A stretch of DNA of 64,000 nucleotides from Methylobacterium jeotgali (GCF_022179345.1 NZ_BPQR01000011.1:1-64000); one strand, 5' to 3'. Counted from the first letter of the stretch, positions 47,343 to 56,465 are shown. Translations and numbers: made by a program. The notes: generated by a model from the letters alone, not told the origin.

Positions 47343-48428
47343 ATGACGCCCATTCCAGCCCAGCGCCTCGACGCGATCATCACGCGCCACGACATCGTCA
47401 CCGCGCAGCTCAGCGCCGGAGGCGGCGATTCAGAGAGCTTCGTGCAGCTCTCCCGCGAACTGTCCGACCTGGAGCCGGTGGTCGCCGCCATCGGCCGCTA
47501 TCGGGACGCCGAGGCGAACCTCGCCGGCATCCAGGCGCTCATCGACGAGCCGGGCGGCGACCCGGAGATGCGCGCGCTCGCGGCGGAAGAGAAGCCGGAG
47601 GCCGAGGAGGCCCTGCTCGCCGCCCACCGCGCGCTTCAGCTGTTGCTGCTCCCGAAGGACGCGGCCGACGAGAAGAGCGCCATCCTCGAGATCCGCGCCG
47701 GCACCGGCGGCGACGAGGCGGCGCTGTTCGCGGGCGACCTCTTCCGCATGTACGCCAAGTATGCCGAGCTGAAGGGCTGGAAGGTCGAGGTGATCTCCGA
47801 GAGCGAGGGCACGGCCGGGGGCTATCGCGAGGTCGTCGCCGAGGTGAAGGGCCGTGGCGTCTTCGCCCGCCTGAAGTTCGAGAGCGGCGCCCACAGGGTG
47901 CAGCGCGTGCCCGAGACGGAGACGCAGGGGCGCATCCACACCTCCGCCGCCACCGTCGCCGTGCTGCCCGAGGCCGAGGACGTCGACATCACCGTCAACG
48001 AGGCGGATCTGAAGATCGACACCATGCGCGCGCAGGGTGCCGGCGGCCAGCACGTCAACAAGACGGAGTCGGCGATCCGCATCACCCACATCCCGAGCGG
48101 GATCGTGGTGTTCGTCCAGGAAGAGCGCTCCCAGCACAAGAACCGGGCCCGGGCGATGGCCCTCCTCAAGGCCAAGCTCTACGACGCCGAGCGGCAGGCG
48201 AAGGATTCCGCCCGCGCCGCCGACCGCAAGGCGCAGGTCGGCTCCGGCGACCGCTCCGAGCGCATCCGCACCTACAACTTCCCGCAGGCGCGGGTGACGG
48301 ACCATCGCGTCAACCTCACCTTGTACCGGCTCGAGGAGGTCATCGCCGGCTCGGCCCTGGACGAGGTGATCGACGCCCTCGTCACCGAGCACCAGGCCGA
48401 GCTTCTCGCGGCCGAGGGCATGGCCTGA
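47343..48428 (+). CDS. prfA: Peptide chain release factor 1
   Basis: 361 residues, recognises UAA/UAG and triggers peptidyl-tRNA hydrolysis. GGQ at 234-236 within [22 protein letters not shown]; the preceding [19 protein letters not shown] and [20 protein letters not shown] are typical class I RF. Six bases from the start of prmC, whose product methylates the GGQ glutamine, making a functional operon. Confidence 0.97.
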   Translation: MTPIPAQRLDAIITRHDIVTAQLSAGGGDSESFVQLSRELSDLEPVVAAIGRYRDAEANLAGIQALIDEPGGDPEMRALAAEEKPEAEEALLAAHRALQLLLLPKDAADEKSAILEIRAGTGGDEAALFAGDLFRMYAKYAELKGWKVEVISESEGTAGGYREVVAEVKGRGVFARLKFESGAHRVQRVPETETQGRIHTSAATVAVLPEAEDVDITVNEADLKIDTMRAQGAGGQHVNKTESAIRITHIPSGIVVFVQEERSQHKNRARAMALLKAKLYDAERQAKDSARAADRKAQVGSGDRSERIRTYNFPQARVTDHRVNLTLYRLEEVIAGSALDEVIDALVTEHQAELLAAEGMA

Positions 48429-48433
48429 GCGCC

Positions 48434-49303
48434 GTGGCTTCAGCGATCGAGCCGGGGCTCCCGCGGCGGGAGGCCCTGCGCCGTGCCGAGGCGGCGATCG
48501 CGGCGTCCGGCGTCGATGCCGGGCCGGGCGACGCCCGCTTCCTCCTGCTCCACAGCCTCGGGATCGCCTCCGCCGACCTCGTGCTGGCGGGTGATCGTCC
48601 CCTCTCCGAGACCGACGCGTCGGCGCTGCGTGAGGCTCTGGGCCGCCGGCTCGCCGGGGAGCCGGTGGCACGCATCCTCGGCGAGTGGGAGTTCTGGAGC
48701 CTGCCGTTCCGTCTCTCCGGCGAGACCCTGGTGCCCCGGCCCGACACCGAAACCTTGGTCGAGGCGGGTCTCGCCGCCCTCCCCTCGGGCCGCCCGGCGC
48801 GGATCCTCGATCTCGGCACCGGCTCGGGCTGCATCCTCGTCGCCCTGCTCAGCGAGCGCCCGCAGGCTCTCGGGGTCGGGCTCGACCGGTCGCCCGGCGC
48901 CCTGCGCACGGCCCGCGAGAACGCCCTACGGAACGGCGTCGGCGGCCGCGCCGCCTTCGTGGCCGGCGATTGGGACGCACCGCTCGTCGGCGGATTCGAC
49001 CTCGTGGTCTCGAACCCGCCCTACATCGCGAGCACCGAGATCGCCGGCCTGTCGGCGGAGGTCCGCCGTCACGACCCGCACGCCGCCCTGGACGGCGGCC
49101 GCGACGGCCTCGACGCCTACCGGCGGATCGTTGCGGCGGGCCGCCTGCTCGCGGTGGGGGGCGCCATGGCGCTCGAAGTGGGGGCGGATCAGGCCGAGGT
49201 GGTCGAGGCGCTCGGATGCGCGGCGGGTCTTGAACCGACCGGCCCGCGTCACGACCTCACGGGTCACGCCCGCGTCGTCGGCTTCCGCGCCGGCGGTGGA
49301 TAG
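48434..49303 (+). CDS. prmC: Release factor glutamine methyltransferase PrmC
   Basis: 289 residues. Methylates the GGQ glutamine of RF1 and RF2. The N-terminal helical domain is followed by the Rossmann fold with ILDLGTGSGCILVALL and the catalytic NPPY (Asn194) in VVSNPPYIAS. LVPRPDTETLVEAGL precedes it as usual. Start GTG 48434, 5 bases after the prfA stop. No gene follows for about 375 bases. Confidence 0.95.
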   Translation: MASAIEPGLPRREALRRAEAAIAASGVDAGPGDARFLLLHSLGIASADLVLAGDRPLSETDASALREALGRRLAGEPVARILGEWEFWSLPFRLSGETLVPRPDTETLVEAGLAALPSGRPARILDLGTGSGCILVALLSERPQALGVGLDRSPGALRTARENALRNGVGGRAAFVAGDWDAPLVGGFDLVVSNPPYIASTEIAGLSAEVRRHDPHAALDGGRDGLDAYRRIVAAGRLLAVGGAMALEVGADQAEVVEALGCAAGLEPTGPRHDLTGHARVVGFRAGGG

Positions 49304-49679
49304 CGCCCTAGGGCGCCGGGCGCGGCCGGAAAAAGAGCTTGTTGCAATGCGCGCAAGCCGTTAGTGTGAAACGGCAGATCGCGAACGGTCCGTTAATACG
49401 GATGCCCTTAGGGTCGATGACGATCGACCCCGATGGGCGGTTCGCCGATTTCCCGAACATCGATCAGTCGCGGTCAAGGAATCGCCATCTCGGTCGGTGA
49501 AACGCGAACCTGACAATCGGACCGCGTCGCGAACGCGAGGGAACATCCCGGTTGGACGGGCCGGATGGCCGGCAGCCTGAGCGGATCGCAAGCGCTTCCA
49601 TCTCCGGGGCGCGCCGCGCGGGCCTGAGCCGCCCGGCGGGGCTCGCTGCGGGAGCCGACCGCGCAGACGCACACATCGC
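49304..49679. other. Gene-free interval upstream of the DUF4167 gene
   Basis: About 376 bases with no supported ORF on either strand. It presumably carries a promoter for the DUF4167 gene and a possible terminator for prfA-prmC. TTAA occurs at about 49393-49396, but without a proper CtrA spacing. No known RNA motif was recognised. Confidence 0.45.
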
Positions 49680-50789
49680 ATGAGTGAGGGTCAGTCGAGA
49701 CCGATGAGACCAAACCAGAACAGACGGATGCGCGGCCGCAACCGGCCGAAGGGCCCGAACCCGCTCACCCGGTCCTACGAATCCAACGGTCCCGACGTGA
49801 AGCTCCGGGGCACCGCCCAGCACATCGCCGACAAGTACGCCCAGCTCGCCCGCGACGCGCTCGCCGCCGGCGATCCGGTGGCCGCCGAGAACTACTTCCA
49901 GCACGGCGAGCATTATTTCCGCATCGTCTCGGGCTCGCAGGATCATCAGCGCCCGCAGCAGACTCTCGGCTATGCCCGCCAGGGCTACGACGACGAGATG
50001 GAGGGCGACGAGGAGGAGAACGGCGCGCCGAACGGCCAGGCCAACGGCCACGGCTACGCGGCCTACGGCTCGGACGAGTACGCCGAGGGTGGCCAGCCCT
50101 CCTACGAGAACCGCCAGGACTACAATCGGCAGGACCAGGGCCGCGGCGACTACAACCGCCAGGGTCAGGACCGCCAGGATCGTCAGGACAACCGCTACAA
50201 CGACGGTCCCCGCGGCGACCGACGCGAGCGCTTCCAGAACCGGCAGGATCGGCAGGACCGGAACGGCCAGCGCTTCGAGGGCAACCGCAACGACTACCAG
50301 CGCCAGGATCGCGGCGATCAGCCCCGCGCCGATTACGGCCAGCGGAACGACCGGCCCCGGCACGACCTGAGCCGCAACGAGGCGCCGCGGCAGGAGTTCA
50401 CCCGCCAGGATCCGGGCCATCAGGAGCAGCCTCGCGCCGAGGTCGCTTCGGCCCCGCAGGCCGCCGCCGCCACCGAGAACGAGCGTCCCGCGCGCCAGCC
50501 GCGCCGCGAGAGGCGCCGGGACCGCGAGGAGCCCGCCCGCGCTGCGACCGCCGAGGAGACCGGGGGGCTGCCCGCCTTCCTGATGACGGCCCGCCGGCCC
50601 GCCGCGGAAAGCGCCCCGGAGACGGCGCCCGCCGCCGTCTCCTACGGATCGGAGCCCCCGGCCCCTGCCGCGGTAAGCGAGGACGAGGCGCCCGCGCCGA
50701 AGCCGCGCCGTCGCCGCCGCCCGCGCTTCGAGGGCATCGAAGGCGCGGAGGCCCCGGCGACCGCCGAGAGCGGCGGTTCCGGCGAGTAA
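49680..50789 (+). CDS. DUF4167-domain protein with long disordered Q/N/D/R tail
   Basis: 369 residues. The ordered part, about 15-95, is the DUF4167 domain (RMRGRNRPKGPNPLTRSYES; DVKLRGTAQHIADKYAQLARDA; AAENYFQHGEHYFRI), widespread and uncharacterised in Alphaproteobacteria. The rest is low complexity: repeated NRQDRQD-like units rich in Asn, Arg, Gln, Asp and Gly (about 135-270), then alanine/proline/glutamate-rich sequence with RR clusters and PKPRRRRRPRF near the end. The basic N-terminus and RNQD repeats suggest RNA binding, which is an inference. A strong terminator follows. Confidence 0.88.
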   Translation: MSEGQSRPMRPNQNRRMRGRNRPKGPNPLTRSYESNGPDVKLRGTAQHIADKYAQLARDALAAGDPVAAENYFQHGEHYFRIVSGSQDHQRPQQTLGYARQGYDDEMEGDEEENGAPNGQANGHGYAAYGSDEYAEGGQPSYENRQDYNRQDQGRGDYNRQGQDRQDRQDNRYNDGPRGDRRERFQNRQDRQDRNGQRFEGNRNDYQRQDRGDQPRADYGQRNDRPRHDLSRNEAPRQEFTRQDPGHQEQPRAEVASAPQAAAATENERPARQPRRERRRDREEPARAATAEETGGLPAFLMTARRPAAESAPETAPAAVSYGSEPPAPAAVSEDEAPAPKPRRRRRPRFEGIEGAEAPATAESGGSGE

Positions 50790-50809
50790 GACGAGCCTCA
50801 GAGATCCAG

Positions 50810-50840
50810 AGAGCCGCCTCCCCCCGGAGGCGGCTCTTTT
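50810..50840 (+). terminator. Strong intrinsic terminator after the DUF4167 gene
   Basis: A perfect 12-bp stem (AGAGCCGCCTCC, 50810-50821, with GGAGGCGGCTCT, 50826-50837), a CCCC loop and TTTT at 50837-50840. It ends the plus-strand gene; the minus-strand hypothetical gene stops at 50840. Confidence 0.85.
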
Positions 50841-51622
50841 CACGCCGGGACCCGGCGCGTCCAATCCGGGTAGGCGTGGACCCGGTGCAGGATGCGGCGA
50901 TGCCGGGCGACTTCGCCGAAGGGCGCGAGCTCCCAATCCCAGACCTGATCGGGCTCCGGCATCGGGACGCCGTGCATCAGGTCGAGCCGGTCGGTGACGC
51001 GGCCCTCCCGGTCGAGCTCCGTCTCCGAGACATCCGTGACGAGGCAGACCCGCGCCTCGAGCGACGAGAGCGCGGCGAGATGGGCCGCCACGATCTCGCG
51101 GCCGAGGTCCGGGCGGCGCGGTCCTCCGGGGCGCTCGCAGGCGTCGAGCGGCAGGATCGGGAGCTGCGAGAGCAGGTTCGCGGACACCACCAGATCGAGG
51201 TCGGTCTCCCCGCGGAGCACCGCCAGCGGATCGGAGAGCGACGAGGACTTCCCGAGGAGAAGCTCGGCGGCGCCGCTGAGATCGGCGTGCACGAGGCGGA
51301 CGTTGGCCCATCGCCGCACGGCGAGCCGCGTCGCCCAGGGATGCACGGCATCCACCAGCAGCACGCGCTCGAAGCGCTCCGCGAGGCCTTTCACCGGAAC
51401 GTCGTCGAGGAGGCCGGAGCCGAGGACAGCCACCGTGCGCCGGTGCGGCAAGCCGTCGCTGGCGGCGAGGATCACGCTTCGGGTGCGTTCGAGATGGGGC
51501 GCCCAGGCCCGGCGGCAGCGGCGCGAGCGGGAGCGCAGGGCGACGCTCTCCGCGACGTAGCCGAGGCGGCGCATCGCGGCCGGGGCCGGCGTCGTCAGGA
51601 TGTGGAAGAGATCGGCGAGCAC
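50840..51622 (-). CDS. Conserved-looking hypothetical protein, possible Rossmann fold
   Basis: About 260 residues. The N-terminus is arginine-rich; the segment TVAVLGSGLLDDVPVKGLAERFERVLLVDAVHP looks like a Rossmann motif I with a following acidic strand end, and LDLVVSANLLSQLPILPL resembles motif post-I/IV of a methyltransferase. No known family is recognised with confidence. The start is GTG 51622; an internal ATG 16 codons later is possible. Codon use matches its neighbours. Downstream of the DUF2336 gene by 28 bases, possibly one operon. Confidence 0.7.
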   Translation of the reverse strand: MLADLFHILTTPAPAAMRRLGYVAESVALRSRSRRCRRAWAPHLERTRSVILAASDGLPHRRTVAVLGSGLLDDVPVKGLAERFERVLLVDAVHPWATRLAVRRWANVRLVHADLSGAAELLLGKSSSLSDPLAVLRGETDLDLVVSANLLSQLPILPLDACERPGGPRRPDLGREIVAAHLAALSSLEARVCLVTDVSETELDREGRVTDRLDLMHGVPMPEPDQVWDWELAPFGEVARHRRILHRVHAYPDWTRRVPA

Positions 51623-51650
51623 GGGTCCGTCGGCTGCGCCGCCTGCGAGG

Positions 51651-52733
51651 TCAGGCGGCGTCGGTCTTCTGTATCTGCTCGCGGGCCGAGGTGAAGCGCA
51701 CGACGCGCTGCGCGGTCGCGATGGAGAGGGCCTGGAAGGCCTCGAAGGCGCCGCGCATGTCCTCGGCCTTCGGGGCCCAGCCGGGCTTGGCCTGGAGGAA
51801 CAGCTTGAAGGTTCCCCAGCCGAACTTCACCGAGCGGATCAGAAACAGCAGCGGCTCGAAATCCTGCGCCTGGAAGGCCCGGAAGGCCATGGCCGGCGGC
51901 ACGTTGGCCATCTTCGCGAGCGCGATGAGCGCGTCCTGGGTCTTGCCCTCGTTTACCCAGGTGGCGATCTGTTTCTCGTCGAGATCGATGCCGCCCGATT
52001 TCATGCGCTGCTCGAAGTCGTTCACGGAGCTGGTGACGCTGGATTCGGCGCCCCGGTCGAAGCTGCGCGTCACCTCCGTCACCGCCTTCGAGACGTCGGC
52101 CGGCGAGAACTCGGCCGCGAGCCGCTCGGCGGCGCGCTCGCGGGCGATGGCCGCGATCCGGGCTATGTGATGGGGCGGGACGTCCTTGCGCAGCTCGATG
52201 ACGTTGCGCAGGGCCTCGTCGGCGCTCGCGCGCTCGCTGAGGACGTTGAAGCCGGCCTCCGAGAAGCTCGCTCCGTCGTTGCCGGCTACCGATCGCACGA
52301 CCGACTGGTCGCCGCGCACCACGAGCACGTCGGTGACGCGCTCGCTCAGGCGGCGGCGCCGCGAGATCGCGAAGAGATGATCCTGGCCGCGCTCGCTCGC
52401 GATCTGCACGAGATCGGCGTCGGTGATGCACTCCGCCTTCGACAGCACCGGCACCGCGACCGAGGCCGCCTCGTCGAAGGCGAGGTCGCGCATTGTGTGG
52501 CGCAGGTCCCGGCGCTCGTCGGCGAGGCTCCGGGAGAGGGCCGCGCGGGCGATCGTCTCGACGTTCTGCGAGAGCTTCGAGATGACCGCATCGAACACCT
52601 CGACCTGAGGGTCGTTGAGCGCGGGGGCGCTCGCGGAGAAGAGCTGCGTGACACGGCGCAGCATCGCCATGCGGGTCTGCTGATCGCCGTTGGCGACCGC
52701 GTGCTCCACCTCTGTGATGAGCGAGTCGATCAT
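51651..52733 (-). CDS. DUF2336-domain protein
   Basis: 360 residues, all-helical. The DUF2336 family is typical of Alphaproteobacteria and of unknown function. Visible features: DSLITEVEHAVANGDQQTRMAMLRRVTQLF, repeated short helices with arginine-rich ends, and IASERGQDHLFAISRRRRLSERVTDVLVVRGDQSVVRSVAGNDGASFSEAGF, the most conserved-looking block (VVRSVAGN). No signal peptide or TM segment. Divergent from the Pmp3-like gene, so they may share an upstream region. Confidence 0.8.
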   Translation of the reverse strand: MIDSLITEVEHAVANGDQQTRMAMLRRVTQLFSASAPALNDPQVEVFDAVISKLSQNVETIARAALSRSLADERRDLRHTMRDLAFDEAASVAVPVLSKAECITDADLVQIASERGQDHLFAISRRRRLSERVTDVLVVRGDQSVVRSVAGNDGASFSEAGFNVLSERASADEALRNVIELRKDVPPHHIARIAAIARERAAERLAAEFSPADVSKAVTEVTRSFDRGAESSVTSSVNDFEQRMKSGGIDLDEKQIATWVNEGKTQDALIALAKMANVPPAMAFRAFQAQDFEPLLFLIRSVKFGWGTFKLFLQAKPGWAPKAEDMRGAFEAFQALSIATAQRVVRFTSAREQIQKTDAA

Positions 52734-52801
52734 ATGCGCCGGGTCGTCGTCGTCCGATGCGCCACGCTAGCCCGCAACCCGTTTACAAACCGCGCATTCG
52801 G

Positions 52802-52826
52802 GGAACGAAAACGCACCCCTTCCGTT
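52802..52826 (+). promoter_or_regulatory. EcfG-type general stress promoter
   Basis: GGAAC at 52802-52806, 16 bases, then CGTT at 52823-52826 is an exact match to the alphaproteobacterial PhyR/EcfG consensus GGAAC-N16/17-CGTT. It is 51 bases upstream of the Pmp3-like GTG, a sensible leader length. Confidence 0.78.
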
Positions 52827-52877
52827 GGAGCGGCGTCCCTCCCGGCCCCGCTTGGCCGATAGCCCGGAAGCGCTCCC

Positions 52878-53042
52878 GTGTCCGATATCGTCCGCATCCT
52901 GCTCGCGATCTTCCTGCCGCCGATCGCGGTGCTCCTAACCCGGGGCCTCGGGCTTCAATTTCTGTTGAACGTGCTGCTCACGCTCCTCGGCATCCTGCCC
53001 GGCACCGTGCACGCGCTCTGGCTGATCCTGCGCAAGCCCTGA
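52878..53042 (+). CDS. Pmp3/YqaE-family (UPF0057) small membrane protein
   Basis: 54 residues, too short for routine ORF calls. The sequence begins SDIVRILLAIFLPPIAVLL and continues with LNVLLTLLGILPGTVHALWLIL: two hydrophobic helices with the FLPPIAV and GILPGxxHALW signatures of the family. Members are salt- or stress-induced plasma-membrane proteolipids in yeast, plants and bacteria. GTG 52878 has GGAAG upstream. Expression from the EcfG-type promoter 51 bases upstream is expected. It converges on panB. Confidence 0.87.
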   Translation: MSDIVRILLAIFLPPIAVLLTRGLGLQFLLNVLLTLLGILPGTVHALWLILRKP

Positions 53043-53049
53043 CCCGCCG

Positions 53050-53874
53050 TCAGCGGGGCGGGTAGGTGTGCTCCGAGGCCGGGAAGCGCCCGGCGCGAAC
53101 CTCCTCCGCGTACTGCTCCACCGCCTCGGAGATGTGGGCGCGCAGCGAGCCGAAGCGCTTGACGAATTTCGGTACGCGGTCGCTCAAGCCCAGCATGTCC
53201 TCAAGAACGAGGATCTGACCGTCGCATTCCGGCGAGGCGCCGATGCCGATGGTCGCCGCGGTCACGTCCGGAGAGGCGGCGATGGCGCGGGCGACCGGCT
53301 CCACGATACCTTCCAGCACGATCGCGAAGGCGCCGGCCTGGCTGATGGCGCGGGCATCCTCCAGCAGGCGCCGCTCGGCGTCCGGCCCGTGGCCCTGAAC
53401 GCGGAATCCGCCCATCGTGTTCACCGATTGGGGGGTGAGGCCGATATGGCCCATCACCGGCACGCCGCGCTGGGTGAGGAACGCGACGGTCTCGGCGAAG
53501 GCCGCCCCGCCCTCCATCTTGATCGCTCCGGCGCCGGTCTCCTTCAGCACGCGGACGGCGCTCATGAAGGCCTGCTCGCGGCTCGCCTCGTAGGAGCCGA
53601 AGGGCATGTCCACCACGACCAGCGCCTTCGAGGTGCCGCGCATCACCGCCTGGGCCTGGACGATCATCATCTCCAGGGTCACGGGCAGGGTCGATTCCAT
53701 GCCGTGCATGACCATGCCCAGGGAATCGCCGACGAGGATGAAGTCGCAGTGCTCGTCGAGGATGCTCGCGGTGTGGGCGTGATAGGCGGTCAGCGAGATG
53801 ATCTTGCGCCCCTCCGCCTTGAAGCGCGCGAGATCGACGGCCTTCACCCGGCGGGACTGCACTTGCTGGGACAT
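53050..53874 (-). CDS. panB: 3-methyl-2-oxobutanoate hydroxymethyltransferase
   Basis: 274 residues, pantothenate pathway: adds a hydroxymethyl group from 5,10-methylene-THF to ketoisovalerate. [26 protein letters not shown] and [16 protein letters not shown] carry metal-binding aspartates; KMEGG and [22 protein letters not shown] are typical. ATG 53874. panC is not adjacent. Confidence 0.95.
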   Translation of the reverse strand: MSQQVQSRRVKAVDLARFKAEGRKIISLTAYHAHTASILDEHCDFILVGDSLGMVMHGMESTLPVTLEMMIVQAQAVMRGTSKALVVVDMPFGSYEASREQAFMSAVRVLKETGAGAIKMEGGAAFAETVAFLTQRGVPVMGHIGLTPQSVNTMGGFRVQGHGPDAERRLLEDARAISQAGAFAIVLEGIVEPVARAIAASPDVTAATIGIGASPECDGQILVLEDMLGLSDRVPKFVKRFGSLRAHISEAVEQYAEEVRAGRFPASEHTYPPR

Positions 53875-53963
53875 CGCTCAACCCATGAGAACCACGGAGC
53901 CCGCCTTATAGGCGCGTTCGTCCGCCAAATCCCGCGGGCCGGGTGACGGATCGGCGGCGTCCG

Positions 53964-54560
53964 CTACCGATCCGCCCCCGCGGACGCCGCCCAGGCGGGG
54001 TCCGGCTTGGCGACCGCCGTCTCGTGGGCGTCCTGCCAGCCCTCGACGCCGGAGGGGAACCAGTAGACGCGGCGGTAACCCGCCTGGAGCAGGCGCTTGC
54101 CGGCGTTCCAGCTTCCCCAGCATTCCGGCCGGCAGAAGGTTACGACGGGCTTCGACCGGTCGCCCCCCGTCAGCGCCTCGACCCGAGAAAGAAAGGCCTT
54201 CTCGCGCTCGGGCGGAAGCGGCGCGCCGCCGGCGCCCGGCATCCACACGGCGTCTGGGATGGAGCGATGCGTCGGCGACCATGGCCTGTCGGCGGGCAGG
54301 CCGGCGGGACGCCGCTCCTCCAGCACCACGTCGAGAAGCACCGGCTTCTCCGGGAGAAGCGCCTCCAGACCGGCCAGATCGAGCACCGTCGCGCCCTTGA
54401 GGGTCGGCGGCGTGTAGCCGCGGGGCGGCCCAGTCCAGTAGCCTTCCGGCTCCGGCACGTTGACGGGCGAATCGGCAGGCGTCGCGGCCGCGAGCAGGAG
54501 AGCCGCCAGGCCGGCGGCCGCCACCTGGAGTGTAGGGTGGCGCAGGCGCGTCAGGGCCAT
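53964..54560 (-). CDS. PQQ-dependent catabolism-associated CXXCW motif protein
   Basis: About 198 residues, periplasmic: signal-like MALTRLRHPTLQVAAAGLAALLLAAATPADS. The rhodanese-like core has Cys143-RPE-Cys147-Trp148 followed by GSWNAGKRLLQAGYRRVYWFP, matching the family named for its CXXCW motif (here with three intervening residues, as seen in members). These proteins accompany PQQ-dependent alcohol dehydrogenases; role unclear. ATG 54560 overlaps the SoxYZ-like stop by one base (TGATG), so it is translationally coupled. Last gene of the three. Confidence 0.82.
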   Translation of the reverse strand: MALTRLRHPTLQVAAAGLAALLLAAATPADSPVNVPEPEGYWTGPPRGYTPPTLKGATVLDLAGLEALLPEKPVLLDVVLEERRPAGLPADRPWSPTHRSIPDAVWMPGAGGAPLPPEREKAFLSRVEALTGGDRSKPVVTFCRPECWGSWNAGKRLLQAGYRRVYWFPSGVEGWQDAHETAVAKPDPAWAASAGADR

Positions 54561-55366
54561 CAGTTGCTCACGGCCGGCGCGTCGAAGCTGTGCTCCCAGC
54601 GGCCGCCCTGATTGTCGGACGCCGTGACCTTGATCGGTCCCCTGCCCTCGGGAAGGAGGGCGAAGTTGATCACCGGGTTCGTGGCGAGGGAGATGTCTCC
54701 GTCGAGGGTGAAGACCGGCGTGTCGCCGTAGGCGACGCTGAGCTTCTGAACGTAGCGCGCCGGCGTGTAGTCGCGGGTGATCTGGTTCATCTGCATCCCC
54801 GAGAAGTTCGGGTGGCGCACCATCAGCGTCGCCTCGACGGGCTGGCCGGGCTTCACGTCGCCGCCGAACTTCAGGCGCATCTCGCCCATGCCGCGCATGG
54901 CCTCCTCGTCGCTCATGCCCATCGGGGCCGAGCAGCCGCCGGACGCCTTCACGAACTTGACCGCCTCGTGCAGCTTGCCGTCCTTCGTTTCCACGACGGC
55001 GTGGACGTTGGTGTAGTTGTTGACGCGCACCCGCAGCTTCACCTCGCTCGGGTCGGCCGCCGGGCCGAACTCGAAATGGGCGGCGTAGGGCGACGGGTTG
55101 TCGTCGATGAAGAGGTAGACCCCCTTCACCCGGTCCTTCTGCGGCATGGTGAGGGTAATTGGCACCAGCGCCGCGTCGAGGGCGCGGGCCGGGGCGTCGA
55201 TGGACACGAGCGTGTCGGTCTTCTCGACGGCGCGGTCCTTGAAGACCGACTGCTTGATCTCGCCCCAGCGCGCCTCGCGCTCGGCATCGGAATCCCCCGC
55301 GCCGGCGGCGAGGACGGGGCCCGCGGACAGCGCGAGGCCAATGGCGAAGGCGGCGATGGTTCTCAT
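54560..55366 (-). CDS. Quinoprotein dehydrogenase-associated SoxYZ-like carrier
   Basis: 268 residues. Signal peptide MRTIAAFAIGLALSAGPVLA. The first half is SoxY-like (IKQSVFKDRAVEKTD; PITLTMPQKDRVKGVYLFID; FVKASGGCSAPMG with a C-terminal-type Cys), the second half SoxZ-like (MRLKFGGDVKPGQPVEATLMVRHPNFSG; GDISLATNPVINFAL). A fused SoxYZ is the family hallmark. Such carriers occur beside PQQ dehydrogenases, not in thiosulfate oxidation. ATG 55366 used. It sits between the zinc hydrolase gene and the CXXCW gene. Confidence 0.87.
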   Translation of the reverse strand: MRTIAAFAIGLALSAGPVLAAGAGDSDAEREARWGEIKQSVFKDRAVEKTDTLVSIDAPARALDAALVPITLTMPQKDRVKGVYLFIDDNPSPYAAHFEFGPAADPSEVKLRVRVNNYTNVHAVVETKDGKLHEAVKFVKASGGCSAPMGMSDEEAMRGMGEMRLKFGGDVKPGQPVEATLMVRHPNFSGMQMNQITRDYTPARYVQKLSVAYGDTPVFTLDGDISLATNPVINFALLPEGRGPIKVTASDNQGGRWEHSFDAPAVSN

Positions 55367-55446
55367 GGGCGTGTCTCCTCGCGATGTAATCTGTCTCTCC
55401 GCGCGCCGTTCGGGAAGAGCGCCTGCAAGCCTCCCCCGTCGGCCCG

Positions 55447-56391
55447 TCACTCCCATTCCAGTTCCTTGTAGGCGACCGTGACGTTGCGGCCGTTGTAGGT
55501 GTCGAACAGCGTCCAGCGCTCGCGCTCGGACCGGGCGACCGTTTCCGTCGCCTTGTCGATCGAGATGCCCGCGGCGATGGCCTTGCGGGTCTCGTCCCGC
55601 AGGGTGGTGAGGTAGCGGGACAGATCCCCGAGCGCCGGAGCGAGCTCGACTGTCACGGGGCCGTGGCCCGGCACCGCGCGCGTGGCGCCGAAGCCCTTGA
55701 GGCGCTCGATCTCCTTGAGCCAGCCGTTGAGGCTGCCGTCGAGCGACGGGACGCGCTCCACGAAGAGCATGTCGGCGGGGAAGAGCAGACCGCTCGCCGT
55801 GTCGAGCATCGAGAGGTCGCAGGGCGTGTGCGCGACGCCATGGGCGGTGAAGCGCAGGGTGCGGTCGCCGAGATCGATCTCGGTGCCGTCCTTCACGGCC
55901 TGGGTCGGATAGACGACCTGCCCGGCCCGGCCCTTCCCGAGGATCTCCTCCAGGCGCTCCCGATAGAACGCGCCGCGGGCATCGAGCGCCTCGCGCAGCG
56001 AGGCATGGCCGATGAAGTTCGGCTTGTCCTCTAGGAAGGCGGCCGCGCCGAAGCAGTGGTCCGGGTGGACGTGGCTGAGGACGACGTGGCGGATCGGCTT
56101 GTCCGTGCGCTTGGCGATCTCGGCGCGCAGCCACTGCCCGTCCGCGAGGCTGCCGCCGGTCTCCGTCACCAGCACCCCGTCGCGGCCGACGATGAAGCCG
56201 ATATTGGCGATGGCGTCCGCGTTCTGCGCGCTCGCGTCCTCGTGCAGGCCCTTCCGCACGAAGGTCTGCGGCGCGACCTCCTCAAGCGTGAAGCGCCCGT
56301 CGACCTCCTCGGCAGAGCGGGCGAGGCTCGGCAGGCAGCACAGGCAGAGGCCGCCGAACAGCGTCGCACGGCGGGTGGGCTCACCGCTCAC
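55447..56391 (-). CDS. Quinoprotein relay system zinc metallohydrolase
   Basis: Metallo-beta-lactamase fold, about 314 residues. HVHPDH zinc motif at about 107-112, further ligands in GHASL, the GVAHTPCDLSML segment (His) and AVPGHGPVT. The N-terminus has twin-Arg PTRRATLFGGLCLCCLPSLARSAEE, suggesting export, possibly by Tat. GTG 56391 is preferred; the ORF opens at a TTG (56448) with no ribosome-binding site. First gene of the operon and divergent from the TetR gene. Confidence 0.82.
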   Translation of the reverse strand: MSGEPTRRATLFGGLCLCCLPSLARSAEEVDGRFTLEEVAPQTFVRKGLHEDASAQNADAIANIGFIVGRDGVLVTETGGSLADGQWLRAEIAKRTDKPIRHVVLSHVHPDHCFGAAAFLEDKPNFIGHASLREALDARGAFYRERLEEILGKGRAGQVVYPTQAVKDGTEIDLGDRTLRFTAHGVAHTPCDLSMLDTASGLLFPADMLFVERVPSLDGSLNGWLKEIERLKGFGATRAVPGHGPVTVELAPALGDLSRYLTTLRDETRKAIAAGISIDKATETVARSERERWTLFDTYNGRNVTVAYKELEWE

Positions 56392-56447
56392 CGGACGAGG
56401 GCTTCCTGCACGAGCAGAGCCATGGCGTCGCCTCCGATTGCTTTTCA

Positions 56448-56465
56448 ACCATCTAGTAGGTAGGT
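56448..56465. promoter_or_regulatory. Candidate TetR operator
   Basis: ACCATCTAGTAGGTAGGT at 56448-56465 is an imperfect palindrome (ACC....GGT ends, CTAG-like centre) in the interval between the quinoprotein-relay genes and the TetR gene. Size and position fit autoregulation and control of the relay operon. Inferred. Confidence 0.4.

Noticed and set aside
45678..47390. 570-codon minus-strand frame over ptsP
   Set aside because: Antisense shadow created by third-position GC; no recognisable protein family.
49393..49410. CtrA site upstream of the DUF4167 gene
   Set aside because: TTAA is followed by TTAG at the wrong spacing; it does not fit TTAA-N7-TTAAC.
50100..50420. CRISPR-like or tandem repeat array
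   Set aside because: The repeats are irregular codon-level NRQD units inside the DUF4167 coding frame, with no regular spacers.
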